The position numbers and the translations under genes were made by a program. The notes below the pieces were generated by a model. The model saw only the letters and a list, made by a program, of their open reading frames with translations. It was not told the DNA's origin and did no database searches. A DNA stretch of 64,000 nucleotides from Promethearchaeota archaeon. GTDB taxonomy: Archaea > Asgardarchaeota > Lokiarchaeia > Sigyniarchaeales > SOKP01. The stretch spans positions 1 through 64,000 of the forward strand of contig JAHLWS010000067.1 of the NCBI GenBank assembly GCA_019057795.1, read 5' to 3'. Below are positions 34,576 to 44,372 of this stretch, one piece after another. Position 1 is the first letter of the stretch, and each line of letters begins with the position of its first letter.

Positions 34576-35214
34576 TTATACCTGTTTGTTTATTTTTCGC
34601 ATAATAATAGATACAATTCCGTTGTTGATCTCTACAACATGGTCCTTCATAGTGGATTCAAACGGTAATTGTAGTTCCTTTTCAAAATTTTGGAAATTAC
34701 TTTCAGTCATTATTTTCAGTTTTCTTCCATCCTCGCTTAAACTTAAAATAATATGGCCTTTTTCTATTCCTGGAAGTTCTATGACAATTTCAGCGTAATC
34801 ATCATACACATTTAATTCGTTATAAGGTTCTTTTTCCATGGAGTCTTCTCGCTCAAAATCCGGTTTTAAGGAAAGCGTACCTACATCCATTACCTGTTTT
34901 TTTCCCGATTTTCTTAACATTTTAAATTGCGGGTATGATGAAAGGTTCAATTTCTTAAAATATTCTTGAAGTTTTTTCTCGTCAAAATCGCCTTCGATCT
35001 TTATCTCTGGTTTTTCCATTCCAGATTCAAAATGATATGTGACCTTAAATCCTTCTACTTTTTTATTTTGGAGATTTAAGTTTGGATCGAAATTTGATTC
35101 AGGCAAAAATAAAAAATCCACATTAAAAGTACCTTTATCTATTTTAAAGAATTCTTTAATCCGTTCTAAAAAATCATAATAATCGTCATCAAACTCGTCT
35201 GACAAAAAGATCAC
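34576..35214 (-). CDS. Hsp20 / alpha-crystallin-like protein
   Basis: 212 residues. The C-terminal ~80 residues have the small heat-shock fold pattern: [64 protein letters not shown]. The N-terminal ~120 residues are acidic and unusual for Hsp20, with [19 protein letters not shown], resembling GvpH-like or archaeal Hsp20 extensions. First gene of the unit, four bases before cdc48. Expected role: holding unfolded proteins for refolding or for the Cdc48 unfoldase. No heat-shock promoter element identified by eye. Confidence 0.75.
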   Translation of the reverse strand: MIFLSDEFDDDYYDFLERIKEFFKIDKGTFNVDFLFLPESNFDPNLNLQNKKVEGFKVTYHFESGMEKPEIKIEGDFDEKKLQEYFKKLNLSSYPQFKMLRKSGKKQVMDVGTLSLKPDFEREDSMEKEPYNELNVYDDYAEIVIELPGIEKGHIILSLSEDGRKLKIMTESNFQNFEKELQLPFESTMKDHVVEINNGIVSIIMRKINKQV

Positions 35215-35352
35215 CTTCTAGAAAATTATGTCAACTTCTAATTGACATTAGGTGCTTTACCTATTTTAATGTATCGATTTTTTAAAATAAGAGGTTAACA
35301 CTTAAAAAAAAAAGATTTCTTACTTAAGCAATTTAAGAAAAAGAAGGAATAT

Positions 35353-35946
35353 CTATTCCATTAGAGAAATTAATTGCGATTTGTGTATTTTTTTAAATAT
35401 TAAACCAATTAAATCTTCAAAAGACTCTACAACACCTACTCCTTGTATTGCGATAGTTTTTTTGATTTTAAAGTTCTTATGTTTAAAATAATTAATATTT
35501 TCTAAAAACTCAGAGGTATCAAATGTATCCGGTAAATCTTGTTTGTTAAACGCGAGGATTTTGGGCATTTTAATGAGATAGTCTCCGAAATAATTACATA
35601 ATTCGTTCCAAGAAGTTAAATTTCTGTAGTAAACACTTTGCTGTGAGTCCGCTACAAAAATAATTCCATCGATAGCTTGTAGTGTAATTGGTCTTGTAAT
35701 TATATAGAAATCTTGACCCGTTGTAGAATAAAGGTGTATTTTAAGGAGCCATTGTTGGTTTTTGAACGAAATGGTTCCGTAATCAAAGAATAACGTTCTA
35801 CCTACGCTACTCTCAATACTTAACACTTTATCCTTCTTTCCAAAATGATTAAAGAGCGATTTCATAGTGGTGGTTTTCCCTGAAAGTGCGGGACCAAAAT
35901 AACAAATTTTTAATTGAATAGTTTGATTTAAATGATCTATTATCAT
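35353..35946 (-). CDS. MglA-like small GTPase
   Basis: 197 residues, Ras-superfamily. G1 is GPALSGKTT at 18-26; G3 is STTGQ near 74-78 (the usual Asp-x-x-Gly replaced by TTGQ, as in MglA/Rup-type GTPases); G4 is NKQD at 134-137. The block VGRTLFFDYGTISFKNQQWL matches MglA-type proteins, where the switch region precedes a beta screw. No lipid anchor motif at the C-terminus (SQLISLME). Asgard genomes carry many such GTPases; an effector cannot be predicted. Single gene between Hsp20 and the MetE-like gene. Confidence 0.85.
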   Translation of the reverse strand: MIIDHLNQTIQLKICYFGPALSGKTTTMKSLFNHFGKKDKVLSIESSVGRTLFFDYGTISFKNQQWLLKIHLYSTTGQDFYIITRPITLQAIDGIIFVADSQQSVYYRNLTSWNELCNYFGDYLIKMPKILAFNKQDLPDTFDTSEFLENINYFKHKNFKIKKTIAIQGVGVVESFEDLIGLIFKKIHKSQLISLME

Positions 35947-36059
35947 TTTCTACTTTTTTTAAATTGGTTTTTGTCTTATATTTTGATTAGAAGTATATTA
36001 ATTTCTATTTTTTTTTTTCCAAAATAAATGTAATATTAATAGGAGATAAACGCAAGGAA

Positions 36060-37121
36060 TTAAGCATAACTTAGTCTTACTTCCTTAATGACTTGATAAG
36101 TTCTTCGCAATAATTCATATGCAACTTGTGGAGGATTCCATCCTTTAAGTCCACAATCGGGTCCTACAAATTTAAGTCGGTCTTCATAATGTTTAATAGC
36201 AAAAAGTAAATTCTTCTTGATGAATTCTTTTGAATCTATTAAGTTCATAGTTCCTTCAAATGTTTTAAGTCCATCAAGTGAGGCCCCTGCATCCAATTTT
36301 TCAGCCATTATACTATTAATATTCGTTCTCGTGATACCGACACGTATGAACTTATCATACTTTTCTAAGTCATTTTTTGGAATGATATTAGAATGATCAG
36401 AGGCATATTCACAAGTGAGTACATCTATATTTTTTGCCTGAATAGGAATTGAGTATTTTTTTAAAGTGTGAAGGTGGATTTGGATAATACCATCTATTCC
36501 TTCCACAGTTTTATCAAATGCTTTAATTAACGCATCTTCTTCAATGTTAAACATATCAACATACCCAAATGAAGGTTCATCTATCGAGATGATGGAATTT
36601 TGAAGATATTTAGTGTTTTTTATTGATTGTTTCAATATGGTATTAAGGGACTTAGCAAAATTGAACGCTAAATCAGAATATATCGTAAAACCATGCTTTT
36701 TTATGTATAATTCTATGGGTCCGGTAATACATACTTTTATTTTAAGCGCATTTCCAGTTCTCTCATAATAATCTTTCGCAAATCGTTCTAAAATGAAAAG
36801 TTCGGGAATAATAGCTTTTTTAGAATCAATCAAAGATGGCTCCAATTCATAATCTTCAATAGGTTTTAAAAATTGGGTATACATATCCATATGTTGGGGA
36901 TAATTTATTATTTCTACCCCGGCGTTTAATTTTAGCTGAAACGATTGGAGAAAGGGATGGATGAAAAAATTATAAATTCCTCTATTTTCAAATATATCTG
37001 CGTTATTTACAATTCCCTTGTATCCTGTCCAATAAAATTGCTTGAACTTCTCATAATCAATGTAATCTGGTAATGGAAAACTACCAACATCGTCAAATTG
37101 GGGAAATTCAAATTCATCCAT
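36060..37121 (-). CDS. MetE-like (cobalamin-independent methionine synthase family) protein
   Basis: 353 residues, the size of archaeal core MetE proteins lacking the N-terminal duplicated barrel. N-terminus FDDVGSFPLPDYIDYEKF and the C-terminal GPDCGLKGWNPPQVAYELL are family-typical. The C-terminal block includes the zinc cysteine. Other candidate metal ligands are IQIHLHTLKK and TCEYASDHSN. Core archaeal MetE proteins take methyl groups from corrinoid proteins rather than folate; that could connect to the C1 genes (metF/metV) further on. The exact methyl donor is not known. Divergent from the radical SAM gene, sharing a 60-base promoter gap. Confidence 0.75.
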   Translation of the reverse strand: MDEFEFPQFDDVGSFPLPDYIDYEKFKQFYWTGYKGIVNNADIFENRGIYNFFIHPFLQSFQLKLNAGVEIINYPQHMDMYTQFLKPIEDYELEPSLIDSKKAIIPELFILERFAKDYYERTGNALKIKVCITGPIELYIKKHGFTIYSDLAFNFAKSLNTILKQSIKNTKYLQNSIISIDEPSFGYVDMFNIEEDALIKAFDKTVEGIDGIIQIHLHTLKKYSIPIQAKNIDVLTCEYASDHSNIIPKNDLEKYDKFIRVGITRTNINSIMAEKLDAGASLDGLKTFEGTMNLIDSKEFIKKNLLFAIKHYEDRLKFVGPDCGLKGWNPPQVAYELLRRTYQVIKEVRLSYA

Positions 37122-37181
37122 TAATCAAACACAAACTCTAATATCGTTAATCATAAATAATCTGTTATAACAGATATATTT

Positions 37182-38240
37182 ATGGAACAAGAGTTAATTA
37201 GTAAACAAATAAAAAGAAAGAAAAATCAGCAAATTGCTGAATTAGCGCTAGCTGCTAAAACTGCTAAGGAGAGAAATGGAAAGCCATTTATATTTCACTT
37301 TCTTACAACTTTAAAATGTAATTGCGATTGTGAAACTTGTCTTTGGAAAGATAATACGAAAAAAGATGAACTAACACTTGAGGAAATCAAGCGCATATAT
37401 TTGGAAGCAAAGGAAGCAGGATTTTTAGTTACTATTCTCTGGGGTGGAGAACCTCTCCTTAGAAAAGATATTACTGAAATTATTAAATTTGTTAAAAGGG
37501 AGTTAAAGTTTACAATTGTTGGAATAGTTACGAATGGCTGGTTCCTTCCAGATAAAATCAAAGAATTTGGAGATGATATAGATTTTATTCTTATATCTCT
37601 GGACTCCCCTAGACCTGAAGAACATGATCAGATTAGAGGGTTGCCTGGATTGTATGATAAAATAATGGATTCTGTTACTATTGTTAAAGAAAGCTATCCA
37701 TTGATTTCACTACAATTTAGCTTTTCAATTAGTAAATATAATATAAATCGTGTTGAGGAAATGATAATTTTATCTGATAAAATGGGAATTCCCGTAGCTT
37801 TTAATGTAATAAATACTGTTCGCCATTATTCACATGGTGATGTAGATGAGAAAGGCATACTTTCTGCGAATGATAACGATATTAGTAAAGCATTTGAAAG
37901 AATTTTAGACGCTAAGAAGAACGGTTCGAAAATATTAAATTCAGAAATGTATCTAAACCATTTTATTGGTGGTAAAAAGCAATACCGATGCCACGCAAAA
38001 AAGGTTTTCATGTTTGTAAACTACAACGGAGACATTGAAAATTGTCTTCAGATTGATAAACCTATAGCTAATTTACGACAAACATCTGTTAGTGAAGTGT
38101 TACAACTTCCTCAATTTGTTAAATTCATTAAAGAGAGCGAGAAATGTTATAGCTGTAATTCTCCCACAATGATCGACACAAGTTATTTATGGGATGATCT
38201 GAGATTGTTAACAAAATCAGGAGGTATTTCATTTGGTTAG
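37182..38240 (+). CDS. Radical SAM protein, HpnH-like
   Basis: 352 residues. The [4Fe-4S]/SAM cysteines are C46, C50 and C53 in LKCNCDCETCLW (CxxxCxxC). Further family blocks are TILWGGEPLLRKDI and FILISLDSPRPEEHDQIRG. A C-terminal cluster (CHAKKVFMFVNYNGDIENC and CYSCNSP) may hold a second iron-sulfur site or zinc, as in SPASM-like or DUF3463 proteins. Residues 1-35 form a basic N-terminal helix. Substrate unknown; the HpnH resemblance suggests a lipid or small-molecule 5'-deoxyadenosyl transfer, but that is only by pattern. ATG start; TATA-like AT stretch just upstream. Confidence 0.8.
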   Translation: MEQELISKQIKRKKNQQIAELALAAKTAKERNGKPFIFHFLTTLKCNCDCETCLWKDNTKKDELTLEEIKRIYLEAKEAGFLVTILWGGEPLLRKDITEIIKFVKRELKFTIVGIVTNGWFLPDKIKEFGDDIDFILISLDSPRPEEHDQIRGLPGLYDKIMDSVTIVKESYPLISLQFSFSISKYNINRVEEMIILSDKMGIPVAFNVINTVRHYSHGDVDEKGILSANDNDISKAFERILDAKKNGSKILNSEMYLNHFIGGKKQYRCHAKKVFMFVNYNGDIENCLQIDKPIANLRQTSVSEVLQLPQFVKFIKESEKCYSCNSPTMIDTSYLWDDLRLLTKSGGISFG

Positions 38241-38256
38241 ATTTTTATTATCTCAT

Positions 38257-40236
38257 CTAATAGTATTTCTCTATTAAAAGATCTATTTCTTTCTCTTCCA
38301 AACCAAATAATTCAAAAAGGAGTCTATCAATAATTTCTTGAACTGATTGTTGATTATTTTGTTCTATGAATTTGAATATTTCATTTAATAGCTTCCTATT
38401 CCTGTCGTTAGAAAAAAGTTCTAATTCAAGAATTTTTTCCTTGATTTCTTTTAATTTCTGAGGTTTCTTGATATTGGTGAACTTAATCATCCATATAGCT
38501 AAGAGTTTTATTAAGGATATTTTAGAACCTTCTTCGTCAGATTGAAACATTTGTGAATTTGGAATATATAATTGGTCTTCTAATTTCGTCTTACTTCTTT
38601 TGATTGAAATGTTATTCGCTTTAAATAAGAAATTAACTAATTTTGAATTTAAATAAGCAATAAGAAATAAAAAATCTACTCTCGTCTCGTCATCTTTCGG
38701 CCATAAGAAGTAGGTGTCGGAAGTCGCGTAATAAGTCTCTTCAGAATAGCCAAATATGTTCTCATTTGAGATGTATTTGAAGAAAATCTTTTGGTTTTTG
38801 TCATATAAGGGCTCAAGGTCTGTTATAATCCGCTTGGTGTCAATCCCATTCCTAATAATAAAACTGCCCCTTCGAGGAAAATATAAATCTTTTACGTTTT
38901 CTTTTGCGTTTGTTAATATTTTTTCCAGTTCCTCTTTGTATTGATGTAGATAAGATGTTAGTGTGGGGTATTTTTTTTTTAAAAGCTCATTCCTTTTGTT
39001 CTTATCTCGATTTTTAAATTCTTCTTTATTGAAGTATACGATATATCCATGAAAATCTTCCATTTTATAACCATAAGACCTAATGGATCTACTTTTATAA
39101 ATTTTTTTTAGTCTTTTCTTTTCTTCCTCGTTTAATTTAACAAATTCACCGTTGATTTTGACGAATACTTCGTTATCTCTAAGTTTTAGATTTTCATTAA
39201 GATTTAAAATAAAAATCTCGTCTTTAATTAATATCAGTCCATTTCTAATAATAAAGTAATCTTTTAAGAAAGTTGTTTTACCTTTAATTATACAAAAGGA
39301 CTTAATTTGATCAACAATTTTTTTTACTTCAATTGGATACAAAAGATTCCAGCTGCCTTTACTATTTAGCTCTCTGTTAGTTAAGGCTGATTGATATCGC
39401 GTAACAAAATTGTGATTTAAGGAGTGTTCCAAGGAACGGTTCAAAGCATCAAAAATAACATTATTGGCGTTGTCATTAAATTGATTTTGGGGTTTAGAAC
39501 TTGAAATTTGTACTACTTCTATTTTCCTATTTGTTTTTTTTAGCTTATCGTTTTCTGTCTTCTTTTGAAGTGAAAAAATACAGTTATGCTGTCCTTGGGC
39601 ATCTCTAAATACTCTTATCCTCGATAAATCAATATATTGAATTAAAAAACACTCGTCTAATATGTGTGGTTTCAATAATTTAATGCCTGTTTTCTTGGAT
39701 TTGGTAATCCAATAATTTGTTGTGATATAAGAAAGAATTCCACCGGGTTTCAACTTAGCTATTCCAAGGTGGATAAAAAAATAAAACAAGTCCATATTGC
39801 CAACGAAGTATTCGCGACAAAAGGGATATTTCTTTATCAAGTTCTGAAAAACTTTTGCGTTATAATTTTGACCTAAGTAAGGAGGGTTTCCAATTATAAC
39901 ATCGAATTTTTCGTTAATATCTGAACCTAAAAAATTTTCAAAACGAAATTGAACGTTAGGATAATTTTTAACCAATTGCGATTTTAAACGATTATCAATT
40001 TCATACGCAGTTATGTTTGTGAGATTATATTCCAAGAGATATTTTAAAAAAACGCCTTCCCCTGTTGTAGGATCAAGAACCTTTAAATCGTTAATTTTAA
40101 TATTAAATTTATCTTCATAGTTTAAAGTTTTAAGTAGCTCGAGAACATTTGAAACCATAAACTTAGCGATATAGTTAGGTGTAAAAATTTGTCCAATAAC
40201 AGCGTTTTGTTCTTTTATATCCTTTTTTGTATCCAT
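38257..40236 (-). CDS. N6-adenine DNA methyltransferase (Eco57I/type IIG-like)
   Basis: 659 residues. SAM motif I: LKVLDPTTGEGVFLKYLL (about 51-68). Catalytic motif IV: VIIGNPPYLGQN with NPPY at 117-120. A helical specificity region occupies the C-terminal half, of TaqI-like type (ISNENIFGYSEETYYATSDT). No N-terminal PD-(D/E)XK nuclease and no adjacent restriction gene, so either an orphan methylase or one whose partner is elsewhere. Length fits the methylase part of a type IIG enzyme without its nuclease. Convergent to the radical SAM gene, 16 bases apart. Confidence 0.85.
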   Translation of the reverse strand: MDTKKDIKEQNAVIGQIFTPNYIAKFMVSNVLELLKTLNYEDKFNIKINDLKVLDPTTGEGVFLKYLLEYNLTNITAYEIDNRLKSQLVKNYPNVQFRFENFLGSDINEKFDVIIGNPPYLGQNYNAKVFQNLIKKYPFCREYFVGNMDLFYFFIHLGIAKLKPGGILSYITTNYWITKSKKTGIKLLKPHILDECFLIQYIDLSRIRVFRDAQGQHNCIFSLQKKTENDKLKKTNRKIEVVQISSSKPQNQFNDNANNVIFDALNRSLEHSLNHNFVTRYQSALTNRELNSKGSWNLLYPIEVKKIVDQIKSFCIIKGKTTFLKDYFIIRNGLILIKDEIFILNLNENLKLRDNEVFVKINGEFVKLNEEEKKRLKKIYKSRSIRSYGYKMEDFHGYIVYFNKEEFKNRDKNKRNELLKKKYPTLTSYLHQYKEELEKILTNAKENVKDLYFPRRGSFIIRNGIDTKRIITDLEPLYDKNQKIFFKYISNENIFGYSEETYYATSDTYFLWPKDDETRVDFLFLIAYLNSKLVNFLFKANNISIKRSKTKLEDQLYIPNSQMFQSDEEGSKISLIKLLAIWMIKFTNIKKPQKLKEIKEKILELELFSNDRNRKLLNEIFKFIEQNNQQSVQEIIDRLLFELFGLEEKEIDLLIEKYY

Positions 40237-40324
40237 CTAATCTTAATATTAGTTTATAACCTCTAAAAAGGTGATGTTTTTCTAAAAAGAAAGGAAAAAA
40301 AAGATAAAGTTTTATTTATTACTG

Positions 40325-41851
40325 TTAATGGTCGTGATTATGACCGTGGTGCTCCATTTTTATGTTAACTGGTTTTAGAGAGCCGATAGCCCAGCCAGTG
40401 ACTTCGTTTAATGAAGGATGAATAACCATGGATCTGTAAATAGGCATAAAAGATCCTCCTTCTGGACACGCGCGAGATAATTTAGGGATATCTTCCTCCC
40501 CAGAAGATTCTGGTAAGACACATGTAAACCCAGAGTTCATTAAATAGACGAAAGGTTGCACCAAGATCGCTGCGTGTGGTCCAACAACATGAGCGCCTAA
40601 AATTCTATAGGATTTGTCGACAACTAATTTGACGAATCCATCGTCGTCATCGTTATTACTGAAGCCCATAGCGTAACCCTTTGCTACCGTGGAATATTGT
40701 TTTATAGCAACGTAAATTTCATAACCTTTCTCAATAGCTTCTTTTTCCGTCATCCCTACGTGACCAATTTGAGGATAAGTAAAAATTGCCCAGGGGACTG
40801 CCGAATAATCTACAGATTTTCTATGTTCTTTTGGAGAAAAAATATTATTATTACATATCTCTGCTTCGTAATTCGCTTTATGTCTAAACTGATAACGCCC
40901 ATTAGCATCACCAATACACCAAATATTCTTTTTATTCGTTTCTAAATATTGATTGGTTGTTATCCATCCGCGTTTATCAGTCTGAACGCCAGTTTTTTCG
41001 ACATTCAGGATGTCTGCGTTTGAGCGTCTCCCCGTAGCTATGAAAATTTCCTCGCCTTTAACTTCTTTCGTCTCACCTGTTTTAGCATTTTCTAGAACAA
41101 CAACTTTTAAATTACCATCTTTTCTGACTTTAACTGCCTTGTGATTTACTAAAACGGTCATATGTTTTCCAAAGCTCATTTCGAGAAGCGCACTAATTTC
41201 TGGTTCTTCGGTTGCTACTAATCGTGGTAGCATTTCTACTATAGTAACATCAGTCCCCATAGCTGAGAAAATATGGGCGAATTCAGCAGCAATTACACCC
41301 CCTCCGATAATTATGAGACTGTTCCAAGGCTTTGCTGGGAATTTTTCGCCAAAAAAGCTTCTATTGGTTACATATCCTATTTCTTCTAAATCATCTATTG
41401 GAGGGATAAAAGACCGACTACCGGAAGCGATAACGAATCTTTCTCCTTTAAATTTTCCAAAGCTCTCCTTTCCATCAATCGATTTTACTTCCATTTTGTA
41501 ATCTCCAAAAAATTCGCCAACTCCACGATACAACTTAAGATTTGGAACATGTGACAATCCTTGCTCCATTTCCTTACTCTCGTCGATTTGCGTCCACATT
41601 CTTTTAGCTATTAAATCCCAATCTATTCTTTCTACTCTAAATTCTACCCCAACTTTGCTAGCATGTTGGGCTTCACGAATTAAATCAGCTGGATGGACTA
41701 AAACCTTTGAGGGAATACAACCGCGCGTTAAACAAGTACCACCTAGTTTGGTATCTTCTATTAAAGCACATTTTAGCCCCATTTGCAGACCCGTGTTTAA
41801 GACGTTTAAACCGGCTCCTGACCCAATAACAACTAAATCATAATTCTCCAT
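40325..41851 (-). CDS. Dihydrolipoamide dehydrogenase-like flavoprotein with His-rich tail
   Basis: 508 residues, slightly longer than LpdA (about 470). FAD-binding GSGAGLNVLN near the N-terminus, redox cysteines C40 and C45 in GGTCLTRGCIP, NAD-binding GGGVIAAEF, and ATGRRSNAD. Such proteins exchange electrons between NAD(P)H and disulfides; relatives act on mycothione, mercuric ions or lipoamide. No pyruvate dehydrogenase genes are adjacent, and the usual C-terminal His-x4-Glu catalytic pair is present only approximately (VIHPSLNEV). The last ten residues MEHHGHNHDH are a histidine tail likely to bind metal ions. Function inferred as pyridine nucleotide-disulfide oxidoreductase. Confidence 0.8.
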   Translation of the reverse strand: MENYDLVVIGSGAGLNVLNTGLQMGLKCALIEDTKLGGTCLTRGCIPSKVLVHPADLIREAQHASKVGVEFRVERIDWDLIAKRMWTQIDESKEMEQGLSHVPNLKLYRGVGEFFGDYKMEVKSIDGKESFGKFKGERFVIASGSRSFIPPIDDLEEIGYVTNRSFFGEKFPAKPWNSLIIIGGGVIAAEFAHIFSAMGTDVTIVEMLPRLVATEEPEISALLEMSFGKHMTVLVNHKAVKVRKDGNLKVVVLENAKTGETKEVKGEEIFIATGRRSNADILNVEKTGVQTDKRGWITTNQYLETNKKNIWCIGDANGRYQFRHKANYEAEICNNNIFSPKEHRKSVDYSAVPWAIFTYPQIGHVGMTEKEAIEKGYEIYVAIKQYSTVAKGYAMGFSNNDDDDGFVKLVVDKSYRILGAHVVGPHAAILVQPFVYLMNSGFTCVLPESSGEEDIPKLSRACPEGGSFMPIYRSMVIHPSLNEVTGWAIGSLKPVNIKMEHHGHNHDH

Positions 41852-41983
41852 AAATTCAATTTTACCTATATCACTTTTAAAGTTTTTACTAATTTTTTAT
41901 TGATTACTCGAAAAATGAGACTTATTAGGACATCTTACTCCTATTTGAATAATTTTAAAATGGTAATAAAAGAAGATTATAAT

Positions 41984-43174
41984 TTACCTTCGCATTTTAA
42001 TAAAACCGCCAGATTTCATTAACGCGCAAGGTTTAAGGTATTTTTTACCGCTTATTTTTACAAACTCTTCTAACATTTTAGACCATTTTTCGTAATTTCT
42101 TTTTCCAGGACCAAAAGGTCCGGGGATGCTCGTTCCAGTCAACATTACATCATCAATAATTTTGTATCCAGACACAATACTCTCTTCTAAAAGCTTGCAA
42201 CCTTCATTTAACATTATGGCCATTGACATTTCAGGACTATAGATGCCGGCTTTTCTATTTAAATTTATTTTTGGTTTCCCACTCGTCCAATTGTAAAAAC
42301 CTCTTCCTGTTTTTCTTCCCAAATTTCCCTCCATTACGAGATTTGTTAGAACTTTACCAGGGCTAAAATCGGGAGAAAAAATTTTTTCATAACTTTTCAA
42401 GACATTATAAGTAGTATCTACGCCAAGATAGTCGGTTAACTCACATGGCCCCATTGGAACTAATTTTCTTGCCTCAGCATCGGCATCAATTTGTTCCCAT
42501 GGAATACCTTTCTCGAAAGCTTGATCAAGCACCCAATTAAAATAAATAATTGGTGGAGTGAGTAATCTATTTGCAATAAATCCGGGGCTCTCTTTCTGAA
42601 TTCGAACGGAAAGCCGTTTCCCTTTGAGACAAGGTAGCATTTTACCAATTAGTACTCCAATATCCAAAGCTTCTTCAGTTGTTTTTTCGCCTCTCATCAC
42701 TTCAACGCAGCATTGAAGGATAACCGGGAGGAAAAAATGCATTCCAATAACTTTTTCTGGTCTATTTGAATCTTCGGCGATCTCTGTTATTCTAAATGTA
42801 GAAGTATTTGAGGCCAAAATACAGTGAGGAGGCGAGTTTTCCATAATAATTTTACAAACATTTTTTTTAATTTCTATTTTTTCAACGACCGCTTCAAATA
42901 CGAAATCAACCCCTTTAACCGCAGATGTTAAATCTATTGATTTCTTGCATCTTGCCATGATATTCGAAACGGATGCTCCTTCTACTAATTTGCCTTTTGC
43001 TTCAACTTTTTTTAAACCTTCTTCAATTTTAGCTAAGCCATTGTTAACAATATCGTCTTTAATATCAACTAAAGTTACATTATATCCAGCCATTAAAGCA
43101 ACTTGGGCAATGCCATAACCCATAACACCCGCTCCAACAACAGCAATGTTTTTTATATTACTTATATCCACCAT
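41984..43174 (-). CDS. 3-hydroxyacyl-CoA dehydrogenase
   Basis: 396 residues. NAD-binding N-terminus IAVVGAGVMGYGIAQVALMA and catalytic block KVIGMHFFLP with the His-Glu pair family. The C-terminal helical domain is doubled relative to the ~285-aa bacterial HbdA (PGFIANRLLTPPIIYFNWVL; GRKTGRGFYNWTSGKPKINL), followed by an extra region ending CALMKSGGFIKMRR. Oxidises 3-hydroxyacyl-CoA to 3-ketoacyl-CoA in fatty acid or butanoate pathways. It is next to a lipoamide-dehydrogenase-like gene and upstream of metV-metF, but no thiolase or crotonase is nearby. Direction of flux cannot be told. Confidence 0.92.
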   Translation of the reverse strand: MVDISNIKNIAVVGAGVMGYGIAQVALMAGYNVTLVDIKDDIVNNGLAKIEEGLKKVEAKGKLVEGASVSNIMARCKKSIDLTSAVKGVDFVFEAVVEKIEIKKNVCKIIMENSPPHCILASNTSTFRITEIAEDSNRPEKVIGMHFFLPVILQCCVEVMRGEKTTEEALDIGVLIGKMLPCLKGKRLSVRIQKESPGFIANRLLTPPIIYFNWVLDQAFEKGIPWEQIDADAEARKLVPMGPCELTDYLGVDTTYNVLKSYEKIFSPDFSPGKVLTNLVMEGNLGRKTGRGFYNWTSGKPKINLNRKAGIYSPEMSMAIMLNEGCKLLEESIVSGYKIIDDVMLTGTSIPGPFGPGKRNYEKWSKMLEEFVKISGKKYLKPCALMKSGGFIKMRR

Positions 43175-43434
43175 TTTTTTTGCTAACTCCTAAAAATGAG
43201 ATGTCTATTTTAAATATACTCATTAATATTAAACATTTATGTTAACGAACTAAATCTGGGAAAGTTCTCTTTGAAAAATAGATTAATGTTTATTTCCTCT
43301 TTTTTTTGAGAGAAAGTACACATATCTCAACATTAGTATTACCATTATGTCTTATAGAAAAATGCTGTTATATAATGATGAAAATTAAAAAAAAGAATGA
43401 ATAAGAGAAAAAAATAAGAGAAAATTATTAAATT

Positions 43435-44364
43435 TTATCTTCCAATAATATCCATTAGTTTAGGGAATATTCGAGGGTAATGTACAGCCATACAATGGAT
43501 TCCGTCAATAAGGCTTTTCTTTCTAAGCTCACCAATGAATGGTTTGAAAAGTTCATAATTATATTGGTCGTACAACTCCTTTTGCTGTTTTTTGTCAGTG
43601 ATGTCCTTCTTTACGCTCTTCCACTTAGCCAGGATCTCCTTAGGGACGCTAACACCTGGAACAAAAGTGTCGAAACCTTTAGCAATTCCATATGACTTCA
43701 TTGGAAAGATTCCGAGCAGGATAGGTACTTTATACTTCCTGATTCCTGTTAGAAATTCTATCGTACGATCAAGATCGTATACTACTTGAGTTTGTATAAA
43801 TTCACAACCTGCTTCTGCTTTTCTACCAATCTTCAAGACTTCTGGCTCCATTGGATCAGAATTAGGGTTTGCTGCACCCCCCACGTGTAGTTTTGGAGGA
43901 TCTTCAATCTCGTAGCCGTTGATAGAACCTTTATCAACCATTTCTCGCACAAGTTTAATTAAAGTTGCTGAATCAAGATCGAAAACGGGTTTAGATTCGG
44001 GCATGTCACCCATTGCCGTGTGATCTCCAGTGAGAGAGAGTATATTGTGAATCCCTAGAGCTTGCGCACCCATGATCATGCCGGCAATACCTAGTTTATT
44101 AACGTCTCTCACGGTCATCTGCCAGACGCATTCCAAGCCAGTAGCTTTTTGAATTAAATGCGTGGCTGCCATAGAATTTATTGTTACTATACCCAAAGGA
44201 CTATCTGTTACATTTGCGGCAATAACATACGGAGCCATCTGTTTCGCTTCTTCGATCGTATGGGAAAGATCACAGGTTTTTTCTGGTTCAAGTTCGCCAG
44301 TTAATATAAACTCGCCCTTTGCAAGGGCTTCCCCTAATTTTGAATATGATTTTGCTTCTGTCAT
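43435..44364 (-). CDS. Methylenetetrahydrofolate reductase, MetF-like (copy 1)
   Basis: 309 residues with the start chosen at 44364: GGAGGT lies ten bases upstream and overlaps the stop of the previous gene. A longer frame from 44415 would add 17 residues of unlikely sequence. TIM barrel with FAD-site blocks EFILTGELEPEK, NVTDSPLGIV, WQMTVRDVNK, NILSLTGDHTAMGD and TQVVYDLDR. Reduces methylene-tetrahydrofolate (or a pterin analogue). It lacks NADH-binding domains, so electrons must come from a partner such as MetV/Hdr. Paralogue of the gene at 53823-54776. Confidence 0.85.
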   Translation of the reverse strand: MTEAKSYSKLGEALAKGEFILTGELEPEKTCDLSHTIEEAKQMAPYVIAANVTDSPLGIVTINSMAATHLIQKATGLECVWQMTVRDVNKLGIAGMIMGAQALGIHNILSLTGDHTAMGDMPESKPVFDLDSATLIKLVREMVDKGSINGYEIEDPPKLHVGGAANPNSDPMEPEVLKIGRKAEAGCEFIQTQVVYDLDRTIEFLTGIRKYKVPILLGIFPMKSYGIAKGFDTFVPGVSVPKEILAKWKSVKKDITDKKQQKELYDQYNYELFKPFIGELRKKSLIDGIHCMAVHYPRIFPKLMDIIGR

Positions 44365-44372
44365 TTTCACAT

